Of a stretch of 64,000 nucleotides of DNA, positions 18,233 to 27,470 are shown one piece after another (the first letter of the stretch is position 1; each line of letters starts with the position of its first letter). The position numbers were made by a program, and so were the translations under genes. The notes under the pieces were generated by a model that saw nothing but the letters and a program-made list of their open reading frames with translations, did no database searches and was not told the DNA's origin. Location of the stretch: NCBI GenBank assembly GCA_016931855.1, contig JAFGDZ010000039.1, positions 1-64,000 on the forward strand. Direction: 5' to 3'. The stretch is from Bacteroidales bacterium. GTDB lineage: Bacteria; Bacteroidota; Bacteroidia; Bacteroidales; Tenuifilaceae.

Positions 18233-19165
18233 CTAAAAACCATCAACTTTGGCTGCCGATTTAACGCATTGGCTCTGCCACATGACTTTCTCCGCCAAAA
18301 AATCAATAAAATCCTGAGAACCAACAACCTTAACATCCTGAGGCAACCCCAATACAAAACGACCAACCCCTTCAAAATTCGACACATCGGCCTCGTAAAC
18401 ATAAGATCCATCGTTGTTCTGGATAAGGGCGGTTTCGGCCAAGGGATACTCCTCTTTTAACAGATTTGCTGCACGAAGATTTAGCTCTATGCACACCCTC
18501 TGAGTTTGGTAGCCTGCCACTCGGAAGTGATCCAGATGCCCCATCTTATGATGCTTCTGGTGCAACCACTTGCTCCCCGTAATTATAACCGAACCTACCC
18601 GCGATGTTTTGAAAACCTTGTTTAAACCAGAAACAGGGTCGTAACACCATACGGAAAGAAAATTGTATGTAAAGCCAAATGGCTCCACAAGCCTATCGCC
18701 AATGCTATTGCTATTTGAGGAGTGGTAATCTTTAAGAATTACCTGCATGCCACTTGAAATAGCATCTACCAAATTTGTAACAATTTCTGAATTAGCCTTT
18801 TTTACAATTGTTGCCGCCACATTCCTAGCCTCGTACAACGAGTACAACTTCTCTACAAGCTGCTGCTTTACTGGGTTGCCATCGTCAATTATGTCTAGTG
18901 CTCGGCTTAACACATAGGCCTCCTCTGGCGAAAAGTACAACAAGCTGCTTAGCTCCTTGTACCGTGGCGAGACCTTATCAATACTATACCTACCATTAAT
19001 TCGTTCTACCTGAAATCCTACCTCCCTAAATGTCTCTAAGTATCTGTAAATTGTACGATTGGTGGTGCTAAGCATTTCGGCCAACTCGGAAATTGTGTAT
19101 GTTTTTCTTCCGCTTAGCAGTAGTAAAAGGCGTAAAGTTCTCTGGATTTTTTCTTGTTCTACCAT
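18233..19165 (-). CDS. WYL-domain HTH transcriptional regulator (YafY type)
   Basis: The 310-residue protein begins with an HTH_11-type DNA-binding domain (TISELAEMLSTTNRTIYRYLETF, about residues 24-46). A WYL-type domain follows in the middle (DYHSSNSNSIGDRLVEPFGFTYNFLSVWCYDP), with a WYL C-terminal extension to the end. WYL domains sense ligands or nucleic acid ends and control stress or defence genes. The target is not evident; the gap of 606 bases upstream and the divergent copper ATPase gene could be regulated by it. The ATG start is supported by the HTH position. Confidence 0.9.
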   Translation of the reverse strand: MVEQEKIQRTLRLLLLLSGRKTYTISELAEMLSTTNRTIYRYLETFREVGFQVERINGRYSIDKVSPRYKELSSLLYFSPEEAYVLSRALDIIDDGNPVKQQLVEKLYSLYEARNVAATIVKKANSEIVTNLVDAISSGMQVILKDYHSSNSNSIGDRLVEPFGFTYNFLSVWCYDPVSGLNKVFKTSRVGSVIITGSKWLHQKHHKMGHLDHFRVAGYQTQRVCIELNLRAANLLKEEYPLAETALIQNNDGSYVYEADVSNFEGVGRFVLGLPQDVKVVGSQDFIDFLAEKVMWQSQCVKSAAKVDGF

Positions 19166-19771
19166 GATTTTGAATTGTGATATAATAACGACTTCATTTT
19201 ATATTAAAACTATAAACAGATAATGACATATCTCCTGACTAATCGCATATAATAATGCTTTTTTGACAAACGGAACTATATTCCTGATTAACCCAAAAGG
19301 CAGCAAAGCATTGCTTTTTTATGTTGATGCACTAAAAAAACATGAATCAGCCTAACAAATTATATCCATAACATACCCATTGGGTACTCCCCCCACAAAC
19401 ATTGCTGCTACCAGCAAAACAATAAGCTCTTGCTTGGTTCTACAAGGAGAAGGAGCCATGGTATAATTATACAAAAAACAGGGTACGTTGAACCAACAAG
19501 TGGTTTTGCTGTTACTTATAACAAAGAAAAAAGCTGTACGCAGGAACAATGGCAGTGGAAGTTGGGATCAAATATAATTTAATGCCTTACCCTTAAGTAC
19601 GAAGTAAAAATTGTTGAAACAGAGGAGCTATAAATAAATAGTCCATTTTTCTCTCCAAAAGCAGGGCTGCTCCCCTGCTTTTACTTTTTAAACTGATGAT
19701 GCCCCTGCAGCATAGCAAGTTTTATACTTTTGCCAAGCTACTTACGTATCAATACTCGAATAGCATAAACA
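19166..19771. other. 606-base gap with an orphan terminator and a possible short transcript
   Basis: No standard gene is supported here. On the plus strand a frame is open from about 19345 to the stop at 19580-19582. Its only start is TTG at 19430 (50 codons, ending WQWKLGSNII). A strong hairpin follows at 19657-19682, so some transcript may end here: a small RNA, a small protein or the remnant of a gene. An AAGGAGAAGGAGCC sequence precedes an ATG that meets a stop after two codons. TACTTTTG at 19725-19732 may be the -7 element of the copper ATPase gene. Confidence 0.4.
19657..19682 (+). terminator. Orphan rho-independent terminator
   Basis: AAAAGCAGGG (19657-19666) pairs with CCCTGCTTTT (19673-19682), followed by ACTTTTTA. 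No recognised plus-strand gene ends before it. Confidence 0.65.
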
Positions 19772-21988
19772 ATGAGCAGCACAATCAAATCCATATTCCC
19801 CGTAACCGGCATGTCGTGCGCGGGTTGCGCAATGAGCGTAGAAACCATGCTAAAATCGGTAGAAGGCGTTACCGATGCTGGTGTAAATTTTGCAAACCAA
19901 ACGGCTTGGGCTCAGTATGACCCACAAGCGGCTACACCGCAAAAGCTACAGGAGGTTATCCGCTCCATTGGCTACGACCTTATTATTGAATCCGACAATC
20001 CTAACAAGGAGGCTAGCGAGGCACGCGAACGCTCCGAAAAACAGTATAAGCTACGCACAATATACTCGGCACTGCTATCGGTTCCTGTAGTTGTACTTGG
20101 AATGGGCTTTATGCACTGGCATCTCTCACCTTGGATATCTATGGTTTTAGCGGCGCCTGTTGTATTCTGGTTTGGCCGCGGATTCTTTGTTAATGCAGTA
20201 AAACAGGCACGGCACCTTATGGCCAACATGGATACCCTTGTGGCCTTAAGCACCTCAATAGCCTTTATTTTCAGCGCATTCAATACTTTTTTCCCTGAAT
20301 TCTGGATTAGCAGAGGGTTGCACCCACACGTTTACTTTGAATCGGCAACTGTAATAATATCCTTTATCCTACTGGGTAAATGGCTCGAGGAGCGCGCCAA
20401 GAGCAAAACCGCATCGTCCATTCGCAAGCTCATGGGGCTTCAGCCATCAACGGTAACCAAAATTGTTAATGGCGATTTTGTGGATGTGCCAATATCTGAA
20501 CTTAAAGCCGACGACCTTGTGCTGGTTAAGCCTGGCGCTAGGATTCCTGTTGATGGTGTTGTTACAAACGGCGAGAGCTACGTTGATGAGAGCACAATCA
20601 CCGGTGAACCCATACCCATTGCCAAAGGCGCCAGTTCAAAGGTTTTTGCAGGAACATCCAACCAAAAGGGCAGCCTTACCATTAAAGCGCTGCAAATTGG
20701 CAGCGAAACAGTACTTAGCCGTATCATCAAAATGGTTGAGGATGCACAGAATAGCAAAGCCCCCGTACAAAAACTGGCCGATAAGGTTGCTGGTATATTT
20801 GTACCAGCAGTAATGGTAATATCGGCACTAACGTTTATAATATGGCTTGCCCTTGGCGGCGAACAGGGCTTTATTCACGGGCTGCTAGCCATGGTTACCG
20901 TACTAGCCATTGCGTGCCCCTGCGCACTGGGTCTTGCCACTCCCACTGCCATTATGGTTGGAGTTGGGCGCGGAGCCGAACTAGGAATTCTAATTAAGGA
21001 TGCCCAAAGCCTTGAGCTAGCGCATAAGGTTGACACTATTATTTTTGATAAAACGGGAACGCTAACCGAGGGCAAACCTCAAGTTGATACCATTCTTTGG
21101 ACCGATGCCGATAGCAACAAATCGTTACACGAAGCGGCTATACATGCCATAGAATCACGCTCGGAACACCCACTTGCTGCGGCCATTGTGGAGCATATCA
21201 ACCTTAAAAACGGAGAGAGCGTTGATGTAACCAACTTCCAATCCATTCATGGAAAAGGTGCATCGGCAGCAATTAACAAGCAGCAGTACTACATTGGCAA
21301 CCCCAGCCTTATGGAGGATAATGGCATAAGCACAACTCCTTACCAAAGCAGCATATCAAATTGGGAAAAAGAGGGAAAAACGGTGGTACTTTGTGCAGCA
21401 AACCAAACCGTTGTAGCCGTTATTGCCATATCCGATAAAGTGAAGGAAACTACACCACAAGCAATTACTCAGCTTAAGGCAATGGGCATAACGCCCATTA
21501 TGCTCACCGGCGATAATACGGAAACAGCCAAAGCCGTTGCCAAGAAAGTGGGCATTGAGCAGTACTACGCACAGCTACTGCCAAACGATAAGGACTCCAT
21601 AGTACAAAGGCTAAAAGCCGATGGGCACACAGTTGCCATGATTGGCGATGGTGTTAACGACTCGCAAGCGCTTGCCCGTGCCGATGTTAGCATGGCCATG
21701 GGTAAAGGCTCCGACCTTGCTATGGATATATCCAAAATTACCATCATGAACTCCGACTTAGCGCTAGTGCCAAAAGCCATAAAGCTGTCGCAGCGCACCA
21801 TGCGTACGGTTAAGCAGAACCTTTTCTGGGCGTTTATTTATAACGTTATTGGCATTCCCGTTGCGGCAGGAATACTCTATCCTATAATTGGTTACCAGTT
21901 TGACCCCATGATTGCTGGAGCGGCAATGGCGCTAAGCTCAGTATCGGTAGTATCCAATAGTTTGAGATTGAAGAGGGTGAGGGTGTAA
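19772..21988 (+). CDS. copA: Copper-translocating P-type ATPase
   Basis: This 738-residue P1B-type ATPase carries one N-terminal heavy-metal-associated domain with GMSCAGC (about residues 8-70), then TM helices. It has the membrane metal site CPC (382-384, within ACPCALGLATP), the phosphorylation motif DKTGTLT (Asp426), the SEHPLA motif that binds ATP in this class, and GDGVNDSQALARAD in the hinge. The CPC site and the C-terminal NxxxxP-type TM helices indicate Cu(I) export from the cytoplasm. The ATG start gives a complete HMA domain. No CopZ or CueR gene is adjacent; the divergent neighbour is a WYL regulator. Confidence 0.95.
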   Translation: MSSTIKSIFPVTGMSCAGCAMSVETMLKSVEGVTDAGVNFANQTAWAQYDPQAATPQKLQEVIRSIGYDLIIESDNPNKEASEARERSEKQYKLRTIYSALLSVPVVVLGMGFMHWHLSPWISMVLAAPVVFWFGRGFFVNAVKQARHLMANMDTLVALSTSIAFIFSAFNTFFPEFWISRGLHPHVYFESATVIISFILLGKWLEERAKSKTASSIRKLMGLQPSTVTKIVNGDFVDVPISELKADDLVLVKPGARIPVDGVVTNGESYVDESTITGEPIPIAKGASSKVFAGTSNQKGSLTIKALQIGSETVLSRIIKMVEDAQNSKAPVQKLADKVAGIFVPAVMVISALTFIIWLALGGEQGFIHGLLAMVTVLAIACPCALGLATPTAIMVGVGRGAELGILIKDAQSLELAHKVDTIIFDKTGTLTEGKPQVDTILWTDADSNKSLHEAAIHAIESRSEHPLAAAIVEHINLKNGESVDVTNFQSIHGKGASAAINKQQYYIGNPSLMEDNGISTTPYQSSISNWEKEGKTVVLCAANQTVVAVIAISDKVKETTPQAITQLKAMGITPIMLTGDNTETAKAVAKKVGIEQYYAQLLPNDKDSIVQRLKADGHTVAMIGDGVNDSQALARADVSMAMGKGSDLAMDISKITIMNSDLALVPKAIKLSQRTMRTVKQNLFWAFIYNVIGIPVAAGILYPIIGYQFDPMIAGAAMALSSVSVVSNSLRLKRVRV

Positions 21989-22023
21989 AAAACTGCCACA
22001 CAAGAAAAGTATTAACAAGTAAA

Positions 22024-22070
22024 AAAACGTTACGTTAAAGGAAGTAATTCTCTTTAAGCGTAACGGTTTT
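22024..22070. terminator. Terminator between convergent copA and DUF1361 genes
   Basis: A long imperfect hairpin pairs the arm at 22024-22040 (AAAACGTTACG then TTAAAG) with 22052-22070 (CTTTAA, CGTAAC, GTTTT, with two bulged G). It is flanked by A and T tracts. Confidence 0.7.
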
Positions 22071-22084
22071 ATTTTTACAAAATC

Positions 22085-22747
22085 CTAATTGCGCCTTTTT
22101 ACCATTCTAAAAGAAAAGTAAACTATGCTTAAGAAAATACCCATAAAGATTGTCATCCCCCATGTTCTTGGGTGGTTAAATGGGTTTACAAATCTATCTC
22201 CAATATCATAGAATAGTTTAAAAGGCTCAGCTACGATATCCCAACTATTCCACCTAAGAAATCGCCCAACGTAAATACCAAAACTTCCTGTAAACAAAAG
22301 CAAAATAGAAATAAATGGGATATATACTGGCTTTACAAAATCGCGTAAAACTCGTTCAATATCTAATAAACTTAAGAATCCAAAAAGGAGACCAGTCCAT
22401 GCAAACGAGAGAATCAATATAAGGTCAAACCAAATGGGCATGGAAGAGCGCAGCCTAAGGTGAAACAAATCCGTTAGAATATAAGGCGCATTAGGAAAGA
22501 AGAGCAACCATGCTGCAAGCAAAAAGAACAATACGCCTCGCGATTTCTTTAACGAAGGTTTAATTACCACCACACTTGATAACGCCCAGGGGATAAAGGC
22601 AAGAAAAAGGTTCCAATTAAGAAACAAAAACACCTTGGTATCGGAATATACATATCGAAAAATTGAAACACCAAAGCAAAACAAGGATAATGCACCCATG
22701 AATAGCGTCTCGTTCAAACGCGAAGATTCTCGTAAAGTCTTTAGCAT
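22085..22747 (-). CDS. DUF1361 integral membrane protein
   Basis: The 220-residue protein has about six to seven TM helices. The conserved core LLFFPNAPYILTDLFHL and the later GRFLRWNSWDI and NHPRTWG segments are characteristic of DUF1361. The role is unknown. Its ATG (22745-22747) overlaps the stop of the diacylglycerol-kinase-like gene by 7 bases, so translation is probably coupled and the protein may take part in envelope lipid metabolism (inference from context only). Confidence 0.85.
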   Translation of the reverse strand: MLKTLRESSRLNETLFMGALSLFCFGVSIFRYVYSDTKVFLFLNWNLFLAFIPWALSSVVVIKPSLKKSRGVLFFLLAAWLLFFPNAPYILTDLFHLRLRSSMPIWFDLILILSFAWTGLLFGFLSLLDIERVLRDFVKPVYIPFISILLLFTGSFGIYVGRFLRWNSWDIVAEPFKLFYDIGDRFVNPFNHPRTWGMTIFMGIFLSIVYFSFRMVKRRN

Positions 22748-23118
22748 AGTTCAATAATTTTGGGAATAAAAATTAGCAAGCCAGTAACCAAAGCAACAAT
22801 GGAAGCAATTAGAACACCTGCGGCAGATATATCCTTAACTCGCTTAATATTATGATTCCAATTGGGAGAAACATAATCGGCCAAGTTTTCGATTGCCGAG
22901 TTCACTGCCTCAAGAGAGATTACGAGTCCTATTGCTAAAACTATGGCAACCCACTCTAAAGCAGAGATATTCAAAACACCTGCTAAAACTATTGCGCAAA
23001 TAGCAGCTACTAAATGAATCCTAGCGTTGTGCTCCTCCTTAAAAAGGATTCGCAAACCATTAAAGGCATACTTAAAGCTGTAAAGCCGTTTTAATATAGA
23101 GAATCTATTCCCCTTCAT
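22741..23118 (-). CDS. dgkA: DgkA-type diacylglycerol/undecaprenol kinase
   Basis: This 125-residue membrane protein has three TM helices. The family signature EAVNSAIENLAD (the E-x-x-N-(S/T)-A-I-E active-site motif) and KRVKDISAAGVLIAS are visible. Members phosphorylate diacylglycerol or undecaprenol to recycle lipid carriers; in Bacteroidetes the substrate is not settled. The upstream helix EEHNARIHL supplies the other conserved acid and His. It is the first gene of a coupled pair with the DUF1361 gene. Confidence 0.88.
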   Translation of the reverse strand: MKGNRFSILKRLYSFKYAFNGLRILFKEEHNARIHLVAAICAIVLAGVLNISALEWVAIVLAIGLVISLEAVNSAIENLADYVSPNWNHNIKRVKDISAAGVLIASIVALVTGLLIFIPKIIELC

Positions 23119-23165
23119 ATGCTACTATAATCTATACTGAATTAGACTCTTCCTCATATCATTAT

Positions 23166-23198
23166 AAAGGCCCATTTCCAATAAGGGAATAGGCCTTT
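23166..23198 (-). terminator. Terminator after the pirin gene
   Basis: AAAGGCC (23166-23172) pairs with GGCCTTT (23192-23198), with an inner TTCC/GGAA extension. It lies downstream of the pirin stop on the minus strand and upstream of dgkA. Confidence 0.5.
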
Positions 23199-23223
23199 AA
23201 ATAACGCTTCAATATTGTAAATA

Positions 23224-24069
23224 TTACACTGGCTTATCCTTTAAAAAAGTCCCTTGGTACAGTTCCTCAAAGGCATCATTAAGCTCCTTTTGGGTATTCA
23301 TTACAATGGGGCCACGCCATGCAATTGGCTCATTAAGGGAGTTTGATAGCATTACCATGAATTGAGCAGAATCGTTTCCAGCACTAAACGCCATAGTTTC
23401 ATCTGCGCTCAAGACATAAGCATTACCGCCACTTAGCGCATCTTTTAAGCCATGTATGCTTACGTTACCCTCAAGTACATACACAATAATCTTGTTGTAC
23501 TGTTTTACAGGAACTTGAACCACAGCATCGGCATCCAAGCTAACGTGATAGTATTCAACAGGAAAAACCAGTTCCTCGGCGCTTCCTTTAACCCCGTTAT
23601 ACTCACCGCTAATTACAGCAACAGTAGAGCCTGCACCATTGACCTTGGGTATTGACGCCGCCTTAATCTCGCGGTACCGGGGTTGCATCATCTTATGCGA
23701 TGCAGGCAGGTTTAGCCAAAGCTGTATTCCCTCCATGTGCCCATCAACGGGTTTGGGCATTTCCTGATGCACAATACCGCTACCCGCAGTCATCCACTGC
23801 ACATCGCCAGCACCAATGGCACCCTCATTCTTAAGGCTATCGGCATGTTCAACCTTTCCCTTTAGCATGTAGGTAACCGTCTCAATCCCCCTATGCGGAT
23901 GCCAAGGAAAACCGGCTAAATAATCATCAGGATTGCTGGAGCCAAAATGGTCCAGAAGTAGAAACGGATCGGTATTGGAAGTGCTATTGAAAGCAAATAC
24001 TCGTTGCAACTTTACTCCAGCGCCCTCCATGGCAAACAGGGATTTAAATCGTTGAATAATCGATATCAT
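23224..24069 (-). CDS. Pirin-family cupin protein
   Basis: The protein has 281 residues from the ATG at 24069; a TTG three codons upstream is less likely. Pirin motifs are FLLLDHFGSSNPDDYLAGFPWHPHRGIETVTYML, with the metal-binding His residues in HPHRG, and GAGDVQWMTAGSGIVHQEMP, with the later His and Glu ligands. Members are double-domain cupins with a mononuclear metal; some have quercetinase activity and others regulate transcription or metabolism. The role here is unknown. A palindrome at 24145-24163 in the upstream region may be an operator. Confidence 0.92.
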   Translation of the reverse strand: MISIIQRFKSLFAMEGAGVKLQRVFAFNSTSNTDPFLLLDHFGSSNPDDYLAGFPWHPHRGIETVTYMLKGKVEHADSLKNEGAIGAGDVQWMTAGSGIVHQEMPKPVDGHMEGIQLWLNLPASHKMMQPRYREIKAASIPKVNGAGSTVAVISGEYNGVKGSAEELVFPVEYYHVSLDADAVVQVPVKQYNKIIVYVLEGNVSIHGLKDALSGGNAYVLSADETMAFSAGNDSAQFMVMLSNSLNEPIAWRGPIVMNTQKELNDAFEELYQGTFLKDKPV

Positions 24070-24144
24070 GTCTAACAATTTTTAATGTAATACTTACTTG
24101 GCCACACAGGTGTAGCAATAAATATACGTCACTTTTCACATTTT

Positions 24145-24163
24145 AGTGCACTGTACATGCACT
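24145..24163. promoter_or_regulatory. Small palindrome upstream of the pirin gene
   Basis: AGTGCA and TGCACT are separated by 7 bases, about 75 bases before the pirin start, in the gap of 299 bases to the divergent TPR gene. The size and position fit a dimeric repressor site; that is inference only. Confidence 0.25.
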
Positions 24164-24368
24164 TTCTACAATTAATAGGGAAGGAATCCGTTTTAGAGAA
24201 AACAATTAAGGTATATTTGAGTGACAAATGGAACAGAGCCCTCTACGTAGCATGCAAGCAGAATGGCTACATAAGTTGCATCATAAATAATCTGAAAAAG
24301 AGCTAAGGGGCTATTCCCTTCGTCCATTAATTTTGTATTTTTATCCGATTTTACTGAAAACCCGCGGT

Positions 24369-27300
24369 ATGCTTCAAAAAAGAGTAACCTACACATTAAT
24401 CGTGCTGAGCCTTTTTATAGGCACTGCCTTAGCTCAGGAATCGAGCATTTACACTCAGGCTGACAAACACTACAGGGAAGGGCTTCATCTCTACGAGAAG
24501 GGGAAGTTTGGCGCAGCCCAAAAGCTGTTTCAAAAAGCTGTAGCCGATTTTGGCCCCGATGTTAACCAGCAAAAAGCCGATGCTGAGTTCTACTACGCCA
24601 TGTGCGCCATTGAGCTAACCAACGCCGATGCCGAATACCTTATTGGCCAATTTATTGCAAAGTATCCTGAAAGCCAAAAGGCAGACCTTGCCTACTTCCA
24701 AATGGGAAAGCTAAGGTACATGGAGCGCGACTATAAGAATGCGGTTTACTGGTTTAAGAAAACCAATAAAAACGCCATTCACAAGGACTTAAGACCCGAG
24801 CACAGCTTTAAGTTAGGCTACAGCTACTTTAGCCTAGGACAAAAGGATGATGCCAGCCGGCTATTCTTTGAAATTAAGGACACCGATAATAAGTACGCAT
24901 CGCCAGCAACATATTACTACGCTCACATTGCCTACGAGCAAAAGAACTTTGCCACTGCCCTTAAGGGATTTACTAAGCTAAGCAACGACGACACCTTTGC
25001 TCCGCTAGTGCCCTACTACATTACACACATTCACTACCTGCAACAGGATTACCAAAAGGTTGTTGACTACGCTCCCGATTTACTTGAGTCAGCATCGCCC
25101 AAGAGAGCACCCGAAATTGCTCGGCTTATTGGAGAGTCGTACTTCCATTTAAGGAACTACCCCAGCGCCATTACCTTTTTTGAGAAATATACAGAGAAGG
25201 CCCAGTCCATTTCGCGAACCGACTACTACATTATTGGCTTTACCTACTACCGTAGCTCCAACTTTGAGAAAGCCGCTCAAAACCTTGAACGAGTATCAAC
25301 CGAGGACGATAGCCTTAGCCAAAATGCATACTACCATCTTGCCGATTGCTACCTTAAGCTAAACGATAAGAACAAGGCACGCCAGGCCTTTGGCATGGCA
25401 TCAAAAAGCACATACGACCCTATAATTAAAGAGGATGCGCTCTTTAACTTTGCCAAAATAACCTACGAGATGTTTTACTCCCCATTCAATGAGGCCATTG
25501 ATGCCTTTAGGGAGTACATCGACCAGTACCCCGATAGCCCCAGAACCGATGAGGCCTATAACTACCTTGTTCTAGCCTACTCAAACACCAAGAATTACAA
25601 GGATGCATTAATCTCCTTAGAAAAAATTCGGAATAAGGATGCGAATACCCGTGGTGCCTATCAACGGGTAGCGTTCTTCAGGGGGATTGAGCTATTCCAA
25701 AACCTGAGCTACCAGGAATCCATTGAGAAGTTTGACCTCTCGCTAAAATTCCCTGAGTACAACAGAATCCTTATGGCCCAGGCGCTATACTGGAAGGCAG
25801 AAGCAAACTACCGTTTAGGAAACTTTGAGGCTGCAGCAAAGGATTACAATGAGTTTATACTCACCGCAGGTTCTTTTGAGCTACCTGAGTACAAAATAGC
25901 CCACTACAACTTGGGCTACGCCAACTTTAAGCAGAAAAAGTACGACGACGCCATTGTTTGGTTCCGCAAGTATGCCGATATAACTGCCAAGGAGCTAACC
26001 CCAATGCTTGGCGATGCGCACAACAGAACGGGCGACAGCTACTTTATTCAGCGCCGCTACTGGGTAGCAATTGACTACTACGATAAAGCAATAACAGTAA
26101 ACACTCTTGATGGCGATTATGCCATGTTCCAAAAAGCATTCTCGTTTGGATTGGTTGAGCGCCCTGAGAAAAAAATTGAAACCCTAATTGCTCTTTTGGA
26201 GAAGTACCCAGAGTCGAGCTACCTTGACGATGCGCTTTTCGAAATAGCCGAAAGCCACATCATTCTAAACCAACCCCAGGATGCCGCCAAGTACTACAGC
26301 CAAATTGTTCGCAACTACTCGGGGAGCAGCTACCACGTAAAATCGCTGGTTCAGCTAGGTCTTATAGCCTACAATAATGAGCAATCCGACTCAGCAATGG
26401 GGCTTTACAAGCGGGTTGTTGAGCAGTACCCCGGAACAGCCGAAGCCAAGAACTCCCTTACTGGAATCAGAAATATTTATGTTGATAAAGGCGATGTTAA
26501 CGCATACTTTACCTACGCAGGGCAATTGGGCAGCTTCGCAAATATCAGCATAGCCGAAAAGGACTCGCTAACCTACATTGCCGCCGAAAAGCTCTACATG
26601 GAAGGAAACTGCAGCAAATCGTCGGTTGGGTTTAGCAGCTATCTTGCAGAGTATCCTAAAGGGAACTTTACCCTTAACGCATCTTTTTACCTTGCCGATT
26701 GCCAGCTACGCGAGGGACAGACCGATAAGGCGCTTCAAAACCTAATATTTGTAATCCAGAAACAGAAAAACGCCTTCACAGAACAGGCTCTACTTAACGC
26801 ATCGCGAGCTTACATGCTACAAAAGAAATTTGCCGAAGCATTTGAAACGTACACCATGCTCGAGGATTTGGCCGAGGTTAAGAACAACCTGCTTGAAGCA
26901 CGCATTGGCAAACTTAGAGCCGCATTTGCGCTTGACCGCCACAACGATGCCGTTCTTGCTGCAGCAAAGGTTCTTAGCTCCGATAAACTTGCAGAGGAAC
27001 AGGAACGCGAAGCCCGATTCAAAATGGCAAAATCCTACATCGCGCTTACCCAAATAACCGAGGCTTTTGACCAGCTCGCTACGGTAGCCCGTGCTCCCAA
27101 AACCATTGAAGGGTCGGAGTCAAGGTACTTAATGGTTAAAATACTGCACCAGCAAGGCAACCTGGATAAGGCCGAAGCCGAGGTATTTAGCTTTGCCGAG
27201 GTTAATACACCCCACCAGTACTGGCTCGCCAAAAGCTTTGTGCTACTGGCCGATATCTACGCCGATAAGGACGACTTTTTCCAAGCAAAAGCAACGCTAC

Positions 27301-27443
27301 AAAGCGTTTTGGACGGATATAGCAACACAACCGATGGTATTATTGACGAAGCCACCAGCAAGCTAAACGAGCTTGTAAAAACTGAAAAGGATAAGCAAGC
27401 GGCAACAAAAACAGACACCATCGAGATTAAGTTTAAAGAATAA
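24369..27443 (+). CDS. Large secreted TPR-repeat protein
   Basis: The protein has 1024 residues from the ATG at 24369; a TTG 12 codons upstream is rejected because the ATG opens onto the signal peptide MLQKRVTYTLIVLSLF...ALAQ. The rest is a run of more than 15 tetratricopeptide/Sel1-like repeats (recurring AxYxxxxxxYxxGxxxxA units such as YFSLGQKDDASRLFFEI and NYKDALISLEKI). It is probably periplasmic or attached to the outer membrane and scaffolds envelope complexes. The next gene, 27 bases downstream, encodes an outer-membrane barrel, so they likely form a complex. Exact function unknown. Confidence 0.85.
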   Translation: MLQKRVTYTLIVLSLFIGTALAQESSIYTQADKHYREGLHLYEKGKFGAAQKLFQKAVADFGPDVNQQKADAEFYYAMCAIELTNADAEYLIGQFIAKYPESQKADLAYFQMGKLRYMERDYKNAVYWFKKTNKNAIHKDLRPEHSFKLGYSYFSLGQKDDASRLFFEIKDTDNKYASPATYYYAHIAYEQKNFATALKGFTKLSNDDTFAPLVPYYITHIHYLQQDYQKVVDYAPDLLESASPKRAPEIARLIGESYFHLRNYPSAITFFEKYTEKAQSISRTDYYIIGFTYYRSSNFEKAAQNLERVSTEDDSLSQNAYYHLADCYLKLNDKNKARQAFGMASKSTYDPIIKEDALFNFAKITYEMFYSPFNEAIDAFREYIDQYPDSPRTDEAYNYLVLAYSNTKNYKDALISLEKIRNKDANTRGAYQRVAFFRGIELFQNLSYQESIEKFDLSLKFPEYNRILMAQALYWKAEANYRLGNFEAAAKDYNEFILTAGSFELPEYKIAHYNLGYANFKQKKYDDAIVWFRKYADITAKELTPMLGDAHNRTGDSYFIQRRYWVAIDYYDKAITVNTLDGDYAMFQKAFSFGLVERPEKKIETLIALLEKYPESSYLDDALFEIAESHIILNQPQDAAKYYSQIVRNYSGSSYHVKSLVQLGLIAYNNEQSDSAMGLYKRVVEQYPGTAEAKNSLTGIRNIYVDKGDVNAYFTYAGQLGSFANISIAEKDSLTYIAAEKLYMEGNCSKSSVGFSSYLAEYPKGNFTLNASFYLADCQLREGQTDKALQNLIFVIQKQKNAFTEQALLNASRAYMLQKKFAEAFETYTMLEDLAEVKNNLLEARIGKLRAAFALDRHNDAVLAAAKVLSSDKLAEEQEREARFKMAKSYIALTQITEAFDQLATVARAPKTIEGSESRYLMVKILHQQGNLDKAEAEVFSFAEVNTPHQYWLAKSFVLLADIYADKDDFFQAKATLQSVLDGYSNTTDGIIDEATSKLNELVKTEKDKQAATKTDTIEIKFKE

Positions 27444-27470
27444 GCTACGGGTTAACAAATCCACAAAGCC

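Noticed and set aside
19352-19549. 65-codon minus-strand open frame
   Set aside because: It needs a TTG start and has no domain features; the opposite strand is more gene-like here.
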